Notes: generated by a model not told the origin, from the sequence alone. Shown: positions 20,351 through 32,425, counted from the stretch's first letter. The stretch: DNA of 64,000 bases from Chionis minor (GCA_013398295.1 VZSF01010416.1:828098-892097), one strand, 5' to 3'. A program made the numbers and translations.

Positions 20351-22291
20351 ATGGCTCCTTCAGGTTCACCATCTCATTTTCATAAGGTCCAGTGTCATTG
20401 CTTTGGAAGAGGGAAAAGAAGCCACGGTGGTGGTACGGATTTGACAAGGGCAAAACAGTTAGCAGCCCCCACTCATCTTTGATAAGTCCTGTGGGGTCTC
20501 TGCCAAGCAGATTGGATCTCTGTTTTTATGTCTCATCTAGAGGACAGCACCTCCATCAATTTGAAACACTACACTGGGTTATTAGCTTATGGAATTCGTC
20601 CAAGTTTAGTCCTAAGCAGGATTTGAAATTGTGACCATTCAATTCAGAGGCACCACTGACCAGACCCACGCAAGTCTTTTGTTTCAGATGAACAGCTTTA
20701 AGTTATCCTGAAGACAGACAGAGGGGAAGAAAACAAAAAGAGGGAAGGGAGAAGGAGGGGAAGGAAAATGAGATACAAAGAGCCAGATGAATCTTTTTAA
20801 TAGCTCAAATTAAAAACCAGAAGAAGCTCTTTGTTTGACAAAACTGAATTCTACAGCAAATCTCAGTCCACCACAACAACAATCCTGTTATTTATGAAAA
20901 GAGGGTTATTTTGTGTGGGAAGAGTCCCAGATGACTGTGGTCAGCTAGCATACTGTCAGCTTTGTACAATCTCAAGAGAAATATGGATGAGGTTTTCTCG
21001 TCTGTTTATAACAGCTTCCATCAATGGATCAAACCCCTTCCTGACTCGAACAAGAGCTCTAATGGAAAATGGCATTACACGGCTTTAAACCACTGTGTCC
21101 TATCATGCCCGGCCTGATCAGAACTAGTCCTCTATTTCAGCGGAGCTGTTTTCACCAGTTACTTACTGGTTTTGCTTCACAACGCTGACAGTATTCTCTA
21201 ATAAATAAGAGATGCTGCCCATATCATGTCTAATTGGGGGGCCCACTTCAAGCAAAGTGTAATTGGGGTAATATAGAGCCTTGGTGGCCAGGGGTGGGTG
21301 GTGGTGAGGGGAAGAGGGGCTATTCTGTGGCTTTTCAGCAGCATTAACATGGTACAAGTCTGGGAGCTTCCTTCCACGAGATGGTTACTCCAGGAAAACA
21401 AGGTTCACAATGTCTAGTATATCTGGTTAGATATTTCAAATTCATTATCAAGAAGGAAGCTTCCAAAAGGGAGCGTAGGGAGGGCATAGGATTCATCCTG
21501 TCTTCCCTTTCGAGAGAGCAGGGCCTGGCCGGGCAAGCACGGGAGGTTCAGGTTGTTGGTTTTGGTGTGCTGCGAGGCACACGTGGATGTGCCTTCTGGG
21601 GAGAGGTGGCCACTTCCAGTGAGAATGGGGCTTTTCATAGCTCCAGGGTAAGAACCAGGGAATGTGGGAACCCATGTGGGAATTACTGGTGACGCCCTCT
21701 CACAGTATTCAGCGTGAACACAGCCAGCCTGGAAGTAGCAAAGGACCTTCCCCAGGAAGACTATTTCCATTCCCAACATCCTCAGTTCCTGATCCTTGTG
21801 GGACAGATGCTTTTGGAAACGAAACATAACAGCAATGACGAGTCTTCATTTTTATTCCTCTTGTGTGTTAACAGGGAAGGAACCAGGCTGAAAGATCCCT
21901 GACTGACTGTTTCAGGCTTTCAGGCCCTTTTCCTGAAATGCTTGATTGTGCTGGAAGAAATTATGAAGATGGAAGTTGTGCGCTCTTCTCCCTGAGTAAT
22001 CAGAGGCCTGTCATTTTCCCTCCTCCTCTGAAAGATGAGGTTGGAGAATAGGTATCTCAGAGAGCACTGTTTTATCTCTGCCAGAGGGACTGTGCGGCAA
22101 GGACCACACTCTTATTTCCCTTGAACTCATTTCAGCATCAGCTATGGCTTCTGCCCTCCTTGTGAACTAAACTGGAACAGGCAGATCCCAGCTAACACCT
22201 GGGCACAGGGAACCGAGGCAAGGCAGAGAGAGAAAAAGGCACGAAGGTGGAGGTGCTGCACAGAAACCAGTGCCAAGATAGAGCCAAACAC
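20351..22291. other. Unique non-coding DNA with a purine block
   Basis: No gene is recognised. A purine-rich block spans 20713-20770. A 137-codon minus frame (21414-21827) and a 103-codon + frame (21381-21692) overlap each other and have no domain. Confidence 0.5.
20713..20770 (+). repeat. Polypurine tract
   Basis: Almost only A and G for nearly 60 bases, starting AGACAGACAGAGGGGAAG, with repeated GGGAAGG and AAGG units. Low complexity. Confidence 0.75.
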
Positions 22292-22689
22292 ACAGAATCC
22301 CAGAATGTTAAGGGTTGGAAGGGACCTCTAGAGATCATCTGGTCCATCTCCTCTGCCAGAGCAGGTCCACCTACAGCATGTTGCATAGGATGGCGTCCAG
22401 GCGGGTTGGGAATGTCTCCAGAGTTGGAGACTCCACCACCTCTCTGGGCAGCCTGTTCCAGTGCTCTGCCATCCTCAAAGCAAAGAAGGTCCTCCTCATG
22501 TTGAGACGGAACTTCCTATATTTGATTTTACACCCATTGCCCCTTGTCCTGTCACTGGGCACCACTGAAAAAAGACTGTCCCCCTCCTCCTGGCACCCTC
22601 CCTTTAAGTATTTGTAAGATGATTGATGAGATCCCCCCTCAGTCTTCTCTTCTCCAGCCTAAAAAGACCCAACTCCCTCAACCTTTCCT
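22292..22689 (-). mobile_element. CR1 LINE 3' fragment, antisense, frameshifted
   Basis: The 3' end lies at 22292 (CACAGAATCCCAGAATG, then GGGTTGGAAGGGACCTCTAG). The minus strand encodes the ORF2 tail in two frames. The segment at 22565-22371 has [16 protein letters not shown] and [16 protein letters not shown]. The segment above about 22612 has [20 protein letters not shown] in another frame. Compared with the copy at 6056-6576, one extra base near 22612 explains the shift. The 5' truncation is at about 22689, where unrelated GC-rich sequence begins. Same 3' UTR type as 6056-6576. Immobile relic. Confidence 0.94.
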
Positions 22690-24275
22690 GCCGGGGTGCT
22701 GCCATGGAATGGGGGCAGAGACTCAAGGGGAGCAGAGGGGAGCGTGGCGGAGTGCCTGTGTGCCCCAACTCTGCCTCTGCAACACACCAGCGCCAGCCAA
22801 GGAGCCACCCAACTGGACACACGGTGCTGCTGCTGAAAACTTCCATGCGGTAGTGACCTGCAGAGCCCCCGCCGCATGTGCCTATGGAGAGGGAACACTT
22901 AATTCAACATGGGATTCGAGACACACGGATAGGGAAAGGAAAATCAGGCTGTCCAGAGCAAGCACAGAAACAGAGAGGAGCAAGACGTCTCTGAGACCAC
23001 CAAAGTAACACTGGAAACAAAACAGGGCCACTGGCCTTTTTTACCTCTGAATCCACATGCCATTTACCAGTGCTACGAGCATGATTTTGCAGGGATTTTG
23101 CCTCTGACTGCTGCTCCATTATCCTAATGCCATCTTCACATTGCTCCATGTAAGTTACATTTTACCCATCTTATGGTCCCTCTACACCAGTGGGAGATGG
23201 AAATGGGCTCTCCTGTAAATGGTAATCTGGCCTAAACTATAAAATGACAAAAGAAAGTGGTTTATTTAATATCTTGGCAGCGCTGACTGCTGATGAGGTT
23301 ATCTAAGGGACAGAGGTCAGAATCAAGCTTACAGCTGAAAAAGAAAAACCCAGAAAAGGTGAATTTCAGCACTGGTATATTTGACGTCATGCAACAATTG
23401 CATCAAGCATCACTCTGCGTGTTGGTATACTTTAAAAATTCTATACTTAAAACCTGATTGTAACAGCTTCTATCAAATTGTCCCCAAATGAATTTACTGG
23501 TCTCACGTTAATGTCTGAAGGGTCTTTAGTCAGAGTATCAGGAAAACACTAGCATAGGTCTCTTCTTGTGATTTTAACGTTTCTGATCTTTTGTATTGTT
23601 TAATTCTGGCCACTTTTCAAATCTGGGAAGGAGCTCTTGTGGATTAGCTGACCTCAGCTCTTTACACAGTCAATGAAAATTACAGAGCTGATTCCCTCTG
23701 ATATACTGAAAAGGGTTGAGGAGAGGGGAAGCAATTTTCAAGTGAAAATCCAGCATTCACAATCTTCTATCACTGATGAATGTTCTTAAATGCACAAGGG
23801 AAAAACAGCATGAAAATTTGGCTGAACTTTTTTTTGTTTTCAGTTCGGTTGGAAATGCAAGAACAGTACAATACTTTCCAAGTCTAATTAAGACCCCCAA
23901 AATGCACTGGAAAATCTTGAGCTGAACTTTTTGGGGATCCTCTTGGTCCCTCACATCTCGTCCCAGAAGCGTGACAAGACCCATTGTTGCATGTCTGACA
24001 GTTCCCATTAGGCATTCCACTCACAGCTTTGTGCATAACATTCACCACCACCCAAACAAAATCGGTTTCAAGATAAATGGTAGAAAGAGTGTTTCAACAC
24101 ACCGAAGTGTGGATAAACCATTTTTCTTCTCTAAATTGTTGGAAGCTTATGAGTTGTATAAATCATAACTAGGCATCAGTAGTCTGTTGCGTGCTGCATT
24201 TTGCCTCTTCAGCTGCAGCTTGCATTTTGGGACGGGGCTTCGATAGCTTTGACAAAAGCAATACTAAAAAGAAGA

Positions 24276-24309
24276 AATTAAGAAATATAAGGAATTAAGA
24301 AATATGAGG
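24276..24309. repeat. Two-copy 17-bp tandem repeat
   Basis: AATTAAGAAATATAAGG is followed directly by AATTAAGAAATATGAGG, with one mismatch. A local tandem duplication. Confidence 0.85.
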
Positions 24310-25167
24310 ATTGTGTTCCTCTGTGATATAAACCTGCTTATAGCTGGTTTTAAAGTTTTGGAATAGAGGAAAGATAAAGAGAATTGCAGAATGCTGACAG
24401 TGATTGCAAGGGTCGCAATGATTTTGGGGGTTTCCCGCCCCAGCTGGGATACCCCAGGCTCTTCTGGGTTCAAGTGCAACTATTTGTACGTAGGAACATG
24501 GGCACTTGCTCTCCAGTGTCTGAGCAGATGCCGAGGACCTCCTGGAATCTACCTTAGATCACCCATCTAAAAAAGGACTCAGTCCAGTGGCTATTAGATG
24601 TTTTCAGTCAAGATGCATCCTCTCTCAGGATTGGCTTAAAGACCCACTGGATTTCTCCTGCCTTCAGTCAATCCTTGATAAATCACTTCAAGACAAGGCA
24701 ACATCTGCATTTTTAGTGGGGAAAAATGCAGGGAAGAGACAACTTATCCTCAGGAACTGGCTTAGCTCCTCCCTCAGACTATCTTGTTAAGGAAGAGGAC
24801 CATGGCCTCAGAGGCTGTACTTTTAAAAACATTTGCAGTCTCCAAGTAATAGCCATGCTTCAGCGTGTTAAACATTTCAGCTGAGCTCAGTGCAAAGTGC
24901 AGTGATTTAAAGCGGGGAGATCAGGCAGGATTCAGCAAATTCAGAATTATTTATTTCTTTAGAGCAGAAAGTCTGGCTACAGATTATTTACTGCAAATGG
25001 GTCTGTTTGGGGGAGGGGAGGAAGGCGAGAGGGTAGAGAAGGGGTAAATTGATTGATTGAATTTTTTCAATTAAAACAAGCAGTTTTTAAAAAAGATTTA
25101 AGGCTTTATTGAAAAGTGGGAAATAATTCAGGAGTCTGAAGTCCTGCTAAGTGCAGATCATACAGAT

Positions 25168-25181
25168 GGGGGGGGGGGGGG
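25168..25181 (+). repeat. Run of 14 G
   Basis: An uninterrupted G14 homopolymer followed by AAGAAAAGAAAA. Long G runs are rarer than A/T runs, and the length could be polymorphic or a sequencing artefact. Confidence 0.9.
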
Positions 25182-26060
25182 AAGAAAAGAAAATTTTATT
25201 CTGTGGGAGAAGCAAGGGAAGAAGTAACAAGGAAGAAAAGATATCATTATCTTTGTTTCTTTGGCTACATTAATGTATTTCTCTCCCTGAGTTATCTCCC
25301 AGTATCTGCAAGTATTGATTCAGAATAAGGCGCTATGGTATAGGCTGCAGGCAACAGAAAGCTCTGCTGGGAATGGTGCATTTCCAGGGCTGTCAGAGCA
25401 CAAAAGAGATCCGGGGATTGGTTTTGGAATGGGAACTATGCCTGCCCAAACCAGGGAGAGCGCACCTGCCCTCTCTGCAAGGATCAGGCTGGGCCGGGGT
25501 GGCAGAGTGGGTCCAACTTAGGGGATGAATCAATGATGAAGCTGTCTTTGGGTGCTTTGCTTGGGATTGAGTGGCACCAAAGGATGAGCTGACAACCAGA
25601 GCTAAATGAGGTAAAATGAGAAAGAAGGGGCATCAGCTCATGAATGCCAAGCAGCATCATTTCTGCCTACATTGCAGACTCAGACTCAAGGGTCAATGCC
25701 ACACCTAATCACGGGCTATCTGCTCTAGGGGGGTTTCCTCCACAAAGCAGGGACACACATAGGCAGGGCCAAAACTCTCTTCATGTCAGCTGGACATACC
25801 TCATCTGCAGGTGGTCACTCTAGAGTGGTGTTGGTGAATGCAAAGAAGGCAATTAGAGCTATTACTAGTAGGTAGAGAAACTAACGCTATTTCTGTTTTT
25901 GTAGGGAACGAGTGAAATATTACTATAATCTCCACACACACCCCCAATTAATTGCCTCTTTGCTATTACAATTCCCATTCCCGGATAAATTTAGCTTTTT
26001 CTAAAACCTTTGATTTTTCCTTTGTGTTTTAAATTCAAGCTGGAATGCAGTGATAAGGCA

Positions 26061-26112
26061 CTACACACACATATATATTTAATCTACACACACACAAATA
26101 TAGTTATATATA
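26061..26112. repeat. Imperfect (CA)/(TA) microsatellite cluster
   Basis: Short CACACAC and TATATAT runs alternate with unique bases across about 50 bases. Low-complexity sequence. Confidence 0.8.
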
Positions 26113-26956
26113 GTCTCTGCCACAAATAACACTCCTCTGACTGCTGTCACAAAGCCCTTGCTAAAAAAGCTACTCACCCAAGCTGGCTTGTTTTCCTACA
26201 TCATGTTCCCCAGGGAAGGGTTGTTGGCAGTAGTGGGGTCTGTGTCCGGATAAAGACGCTTGAAAGGTCTGCAGCTCTCCCACTCTCCACTGCCTGTCTT
26301 TTCCCCTCACTTCTCTGATGGGCTGGGAATAAACCATTGCCAAACTTCAGATCCACCAACTCCTCTCATTGAAACAACAACCGACTTTGCTGAAGTGGCT
26401 GTAAGTACGCGGCTATACAGTCAATGTAGGAGTGGCCCTTGATTTATAAAAAGGGCATCTCAAAGCAAGTGCTTGCGAGGAGATTCAGCATTAACTGGTG
26501 GGCCAGCTTTAGAGTCACTGCTTTCCCCGGAGAAAAGGGCTTTCATAACAACATGCTTGTGACCATAATTTAACCAGCAACCTCTGGATTTTAGGAGAAC
26601 AGCAGCAGCAGCTTTGCATCTCTCAAATTTTCGGAGTGTCACTTAGAGCTATAAAAATCGGTTCCCCTTCAAACTCTCCCTATGGCAGTGAGACCTGTCT
26701 GCTGCACTGCTCCTTACTCTGGCACGGCACGTATGCAACCAAATGAGAGGCTGAACTGAATAGCAGTCCCAATGGATAAAGACAACAAGTATAGGAAGCT
26801 GTTTGGTTGGGTTTTGTAAACCAAATTATTTTATATGACTTTTTTTCCTATTAAACCTTCATCTTATTGAGGCCACGTCCTATTTTGCTATCGCCACAGT
26901 CTCACTGCCTGCTTGTGTTGCTCGTCTCTGTCTCTGTATTTCTAACAAGAAATAAT

Positions 26957-27143
26957 TCATAGAATCATAGAATCATAGAATGGTTAGAGTTGGAAGGGAC
27001 CTTAAAGATCATCAAGTTCCAACCCCCCTGCCATGGGCAGGGACAACTCTAACTAGAGCAGGTTGCTCAAAGCCCCATCCAGCCTGGCCTTAAACACTTC
27101 CAGGGATGGGGCCTCCACAACTTCCCTGGGTAACCTATTCCAG
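26957..27143 (-). mobile_element. CR1 LINE 3' end, antisense
   Basis: Begins with three tandem ATAGAATC-type units, then GGTTAGAGTTGGAAGGGACC, AAAGATCATCAAGTTCCAAC and CCATGGGCAGGGACAACTC. These are the 3' UTR and the last codons of ORF2 (antisense of the NRLPRE... tail, cut off at about 27143 in CTATTCCAGG). Only about 190 bases remain. The 3' UTR matches the copy at 54223-54541, suggesting one subfamily. Too short to encode anything. Confidence 0.95.
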
Positions 27144-27767
27144 GAGGTCTGTTTGCCTCCATTCACAAGTGCCAGTATTGCCCTGGAGAATTTGCACTGA
27201 TCCACAGCTCAGATGACACAGTAGCACCAGGCTCTGCACGACCTGGAGAGAGTTTTCCCCTCCCCACATCCACTCCTGACACTGCTGTTTGCATTGAGTC
27301 ACTGGGGAATATTCAGCCATGGGTGCCAAAGGATATTTGCTGCAGCTGTGGACCCTGATGCAGAGGGCTGAGACTGCCTGAGTAGCCCTCTCTGGTCATG
27401 GCAAGGCTGGATGGCCAAGCTCCCAGCTGTGTCCCAGGCTCTCGCAAGAAGCAGCATTTAGCTGTGGACTCACCAAGCTGAGTTAGACTCTGCTGCTCCT
27501 GAAGTTGGTTTGATTTCAGCTTACTTGTCTGGGGACTTTAAGTGCTTTGGAAGGGATGATCAGAAGTCCAGAAAGCCTGAAGAAGGAAAACTCAAAAGAT
27601 TTGTGGCCTTTGGGCCACAGAATAGTGGAGATAGAGAAAGGTAGAGAATAGGTGAAGGCTGCTGTAGAACAGAATAACCTTTTCTGCATCTGCTGGTGAT
27701 GGGACAAGAAACAACAGCCTTAATTTACAACAAAACAGATTGAGATTAAATTTTGGAGGAAACTTTC
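27144..27767. other. Unique non-coding DNA between two CR1 copies
   Basis: No gene or repeat is recognised. Confidence 0.55.
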
Positions 27768-27928
27768 GTAGAATCATAGAATCACAGAATCACTTGGATT
27801 GGAAGAGACCTTCAAGATCATCAAGTCCAACCATAAACCTATGCCAACAAACCACCACTAAACTATGTCCCTCAGCACCACGTCCACCCGTCTTTTAAAC
27901 ACCTCTAGGGATGGTGATTCCACCACTT
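27768..27928 (-). mobile_element. CR1 LINE 3' end, antisense
   Basis: Begins GTAGAATCATAGAATCACAG, then TTGGATTGGAAGAGACCTTC, AAGATCATCAAGTCCAACC, CTCAGCACCACGTCCACCCG and GGATGGTGATTCCACCACTT. This 3' UTR type (Leu/Thr-poor tail with ACTAAACTATGTCCCTCAGC) matches the reverse complement of the copy at 4309-4580 rather than the neighbour at 26957. About 160 bases remain, and truncation at about 27928 removes all but the last codons of ORF2. Confidence 0.94.
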
Positions 27929-28689
27929 TCCAGCGATAAGACTAGTGAAGCATGATAAAAATATATGGGGAGGCTGTGACATCCCTGTCTTAAGACAGAA
28001 TTAGGGAAACAGGTATCAGGAGAGGGGAAAGTAGAACCGATCTTGTTTGAGTTCAGAGTGGTGGGTGGAGGGTTGCCCCTGTAACTCAGTTCCTCAGGTT
28101 CAGATCTTGTCGTATAGTAGCAGTCTCCACTGGGTTTTTTTTTCAGTCTTTGGCAAAGCACATATGACAAATCTCTTCTCCTTTTATGCTGCCAGGAAGA
28201 AAAGTAAGGGGAACAAATTCACCCTTTTGTAGTCCACAGGCCCCAAAAGACCACCATAACCATCTCGCCACCTACCACTGTGGCCTGCGATTGAAAATTC
28301 AACCCCTCCCTAAAGTCACTATGTGCTACTGTCTTCAGATGTACTGAATCTCAAGTCCCCTGCCCCACGTTCATCTGCTCCTTACTTCTGAATTCAAACA
28401 CTGTTCTTTAAAAGCCTCTCTGCCTTTTGCTGCTAATTAAAATATTAGTTGCACTCTGGCTTGCTTTTCCAAGAGGTCTGGACAGCATTGCAGGCAGTTC
28501 AGACAAACAAACAACCAAACAAACAGAATCCATTAGGAACTGCCACTGCTGACTGTCGCCCTTTCGCATACATCACATTGAAAAGGTTAATGCTTCCCAA
28601 AAGGGGTGGAAGAGACGGGCGGAGGGGAAGGGCAGGAGGGATCCAATCCTGCGAGGACCAGATGTCAAAGATGCTCAATGCCGCTCAGA
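27929..28689. other. Unique non-coding DNA
   Basis: No gene is recognised. A short imperfect (CAAA) repeat lies at 28502-28526. An 86-codon + frame (28449-28709) covers that repeat and has no domain. Confidence 0.5.
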
Positions 28690-29110
28690 ATGGGCTCCCC
28701 CACGAGTAAGGCAATTGCCCATCCCTTGGCAAAGCTTCCCTTTGAGGGATCTATAATTTATTAGGGAAGGTGGAGTGCTGAATAAATTGTGCATAGAGAT
28801 GAAGCAGTGATGATCGCTAACTCAAATCCCTAGGAGCTTGGCATTTTCAATCTTTAGCTCCCATTTGCATCCCCCTGGTCCCTACTAAGTGAGCAAGCCA
28901 AAGAGCTGAATATCGACAAAACATAATGAGCTCATTGAGATCTAAGCGTTGCAATTAGCAGGGTGGAATGGAGCAGAGGGGCTGGGAGGCAGACTGTAAT
29001 TATTTAAAATGTTGATAATCACTTACATGTAGTTAAAAATATAAATACATCCCAATGCTTGATGGCATTAACTACCCTTCAATTAGCTCCAATAAGTAAG
29101 CGATACCCAA
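28690..29110. promoter_or_regulatory. Strong candidate conserved non-coding element
   Basis: About 420 bases free of recognisable repeats and of any credible ORF, with the densest set of transcription-factor-like words in the window. These include a perfect octamer (POU) word ATTTGCAT at 28863-28870, ATAATTTATTAGGG, GTTGCAATTAGCAGGG, CTGTAATTATTTAAAATG, GATAATCACTTACATG, CATAATGAGCTCATTGAG and TTCAATTAGCTCC. The homeodomain core ATTA/TAAT recurs across the whole block. Vertebrate enhancers near developmental regulators often look like this. Conservation and activity are inferred, not seen. Confidence 0.45.
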
Positions 29111-30999
29111 GTACTTGCAGGAGAAAGGCTAAAGGCCTCTTTCTCGTGGCTGTACTCACCAGGACCTACAAACTGTTGGGGTAGGTAGGTGGAAGAGCAT
29201 TTAAAGGAGATACTGTCATGATAGCTTCCATCACTAGCTAATGTTCATAACGGAGTTGTGGAGAAGGCCAGCTTAGACAAGTGGCTCATGTTCACATAGT
29301 GGTAGATTCACCTCTGCCATCTTCTTTCATAAATTTCATGAAACCCGTCTTTTGGATAAGCCTACGGGTTCTCACCCAGATGACCAGAATTTGCTCAAGT
29401 CAAGGGTTACTAGTACAGAGAATCCCACTGGAGGTGAGGAGTCCTTTACTGTGTGACAGGCCAGTATTTCTATGCTGCAGTCAGAAAAGGAACCGTGGTA
29501 TATTACAGAGCTACGTGAACTGTCATTAGAAGCACTCAAGCTACAGCATCGTGTGTCTCTGCACAGCTCACCTCATGCTGTTTCTCCTGTGCCTAAGCCA
29601 GCTTGGTTAAAAATAGCTCAAGTACCTCTGTGCTACAGGTATTTCCCTGTTCCTGAAGATTTCGACCAAAGCAACTCTTCCACAAGGTCATCCAATGTGG
29701 ATGATTTCAGAGATGGACAAGCACTTTCCTTTTGTGCAATGTCCCAAGTGGATATTGAATTAAAATGTCTTTCTTACAAAACGTAAGAGATGTTATGAAA
29801 GAGTTGGTTCAAATACAGTCATGTTTTGCCAACTAGAGGGAAGGGACAGTAAGCAGTGGAAAGCAGCAACTCTAAGCGTTGGCAAGCTCTCAGGGAAGAT
29901 TACATACTTGAGAAGTGATCTGATGATCAAAAACACACCTTCACATGAACGGTAAGCAGAAGTGACCCCTCATCATCTCCATAGTGCACTCCATTGGCGT
30001 AAAAGTAAAGCCAAAGTCAAGTTTTAATGGAAAAACAGATAAGAGTCAAACCACAAGGGATGGAGAGATTACTGTACATCAAAAAGAAAGACATTTTGGT
30101 GTGGGGGAGTAGATAAAACCCCCATCTGCCTGTACCATTGATTTCCTTCCAGGTGAAGGGAGTATTTAACACACTGAGGCTAAACTTGGAGCCTTCTCTG
30201 TGCAAATGTACAGAAAGGGCAGCAGTGGAGAAATGATCACCAAAGTTTAGTAAGGCAGCTTAATGAAAACATGGAAAATGTGGGAAGAAAAAAGAAAGAA
30301 AGAAAAAAAAAAAGTAGTGAGAACAGAACCAGGCTGTATTGCAGTTGAACAAGCTCTGAGAAAATACAGGCAGTGTTCAGTGAAACTGAAAGGGGAAAAA
30401 GCAAAACCAGAGTAAAAGGAAATTGTTCAGAGATAATTGAATGTATGTCCAAGCGCTAGCATTTGCCAGCTAGCAATAAATACACTGCCTGCGAAAGCAA
30501 GCCAGTATAGGCAAAGGGAGGAAGTGCAAAAAGCAATCAAGGGGAAGCAAGAAGCATATGCAAGCAGGACCGCAGTGCTGTAGGGTATAGGAACAGGAGA
30601 CGAGGGACGACAGGCTAGAGAATGAAGCTGTGAGACTGGAAATGAGGCAGAACTATGTATCTTGAACTGCATTCAAATAGGGCCCTCAGGCCTACCTCGA
30701 GCGTGCTGGAAACCTGAAGGAAAGGCAGCTGGACCACACTGTAAGGGCTTGGCAGCGGTTGGGAAAGTTGATGTGTTTGGGACTGTGTTCTGGCAGAATA
30801 ACCATTCAGTTTAGTGAGAAGGTACGTGAAACCGTTCCTTGTTCTGTGTATGACTTTGCAGGGACTGAAGCAGCTAACAGAGAAATATACCTGAGCTATT
30901 CTAGCAGACAAAGAGACAGCGTAAGAGAAAGGACAGGGAGTTTCTGGCCTGTCTAGAAAAACACCACAGAGAGCAGGAATAAAGGATTCTTTCACAAGA
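29111..30999. other. Unique non-coding DNA
   Basis: No gene is recognised. An A/G-rich run lies at 30283-30314. A 104-codon + frame at 29472-29786 and a 130-codon minus frame at 30615-31007 show no domain or splice context that I can defend. Confidence 0.5.
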
Positions 31000-31085
31000 A
31001 ATAGCAAACCAGGTCAGACCAAGCCTAACTTACTCCAACAGCCTATCTTTGACACCTGCCGGTGTTCCAAGGAAGAATATAAGAT
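31000..31085 (+). repeat. Remnant of an old dispersed amniote repeat (family uncertain)
   Basis: AGCAAACCAGGTCAGACCAA, then CTCCAACAGCCTATCTTTGAC and GGTGTTCCAAGGAAGAATA resembles a dispersed repeat of reptiles and birds with a GGGTCAGACCAAAGGTCCAT-type core followed by CAGTATCCTGTCTTCGACAG. The resemblance is from memory and the family name is not certain. Confidence 0.45.
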
Positions 31086-32159
31086 ATACTCCAAGTGAAG
31101 AGACCCTTCTCCAAGTACGAGGCGCAGTATGGTTGCTACCTCAGCAAGGTGCTGTCCTTGAGCTGAGCAGATCAGTTAACTGCCCCAAATAGCTCGGACA
31201 CAGGACTGGACAAACATTGTTCAGCTATTTTCAGGACCAGTTTCCCTTCTCTGTTGCCAGGAAATCCTACTGAGAACCAAAGGGAACCCCACACAGGCAC
31301 AACTTCAAGTACAGAGCAAGGAATCAACATCTGCTGCAGCAAATTCTTTTAAGTGCTGTTTCCAAATGCAAAAATGAATGCAGAATGTAGGAGGCATAAA
31401 GAACTGGTAACAATAACAAATAAAACAATACTTGATGATAGTAAAAACCTTTGAAAGACTGCCTTAATTTGTAGATGAAAACCAAGGTGCAAAAGGGGAT
31501 GTGATGTTTCGAATCCCACCAAGGGAATGCAGCAGCAGAAACAAGAAAAGGAACCATTTCCTCGCTTGGTCTTAAGAACACGCCTGTCTTTGGTCAAGCT
31601 GATTCTGCAATGAGAGGAGACAGCCTAGATGCGTTGGCTGGTGAGGAGACCAAGGAGGGCATAGCATCAAAAATATTTCCAGAAAGATTTTCTAGGAGAA
31701 AGTCCCTTTGTTCCATCTACATTTATGTTTGCCATACATTGCCTTTTTTACAGTTTGCAAGAAATAAGTGTTTCTGCTGGCTTGCCTCTCACAGCCACAA
31801 AGTGATGCCTCACCCACATTCAGCCAATGCGGGCACAAGGGAAAAAAAAAAAAACACAAAAAACCATGGGAGAGGAGAGCCCACTTGAAGCAGATCGCCT
31901 GTCAAAACGTAGCTCCCATGAAGAACGGCTTGCAATTGAACAACCACCCAAGAATTGCTTGGCGAAGTAATTTTGAGCTGATGTAGCTGAGAAAATGTGG
32001 GTCTGTTTGCAGATCATTTGTCAGACAGAAGAGTATGCCAGACTCATCAGAGAAGGCAAAAGCTGTCAGAGGAGCCACAGTGTGTCCTGTTGCTGAAAGG
32101 GCACAAGAGCTGAGACCTGGCCTTTATTTAGGCCCTTCTGAGTACCTCAACCTGCACGT
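31086..32159. other. Unique non-coding DNA
   Basis: No gene is recognised. An A-rich tract lies at 31842-31862. Short overlapping frames of 60-92 codons have no domain. Confidence 0.55.
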
Positions 32160-32425
32160 TTTTGCTTTTCCAGAACCACTTGATCTGATTGCAATTTATT
32201 TTTTTTAATGTCTTTTATTTTTAATATCAAAACAATTATAGATGCTTTTTGTTTTCCAAATCATGTCTTTTCAGGAAAGGACATGTGTTAAATACAGCTA
32301 CTATTTAAAATATGGAGAGAAAATTAAAAATAGGTCCTTTCCAATCTTGTAAAGGGGAAACAGCTTCAATATTTCAATGCTTTTGTTGCAACCAGATCAA
32401 CTCTAATTAGTCCTGACTAAAGCAT
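32160..32425. promoter_or_regulatory. Candidate conserved non-coding block
   Basis: An AT-rich, repeat-free stretch with GATTGCAATTTATTTTTT, AAAACAATTATAGATGC, AGCTACTATTTAAAATATGG (MEF2-like CTATTTAAAATA) and CAACTCTAATTAGTCCTG. Regulatory role inferred. Confidence 0.35.

Larger units (their letters stand above)
22690..26956. other. Long unique non-coding stretch
   Basis: No gene is recognised in about 4.3 kb. A GC-rich patch at 22690-22900 directly abuts the CR1 and holds open frames of up to 154 codons without domains. AT-rich texture appears at 23220-23300, 25040-25140 and 25900-26060. Simple repeats within are listed separately. Confidence 0.5.

Noticed and set aside
22010..22070. Possible MIR 3' piece (CTCTGAAAGATGAGGTTGG)
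   Set aside because: Too short and lacking the CAGTTT/TGTAAAA landmarks.
29472..29786. 104-codon + frame with a plausible-looking C-terminal half
   Set aside because: No family recognised, no exon borders, and it overlaps another frame. Too weak to call.
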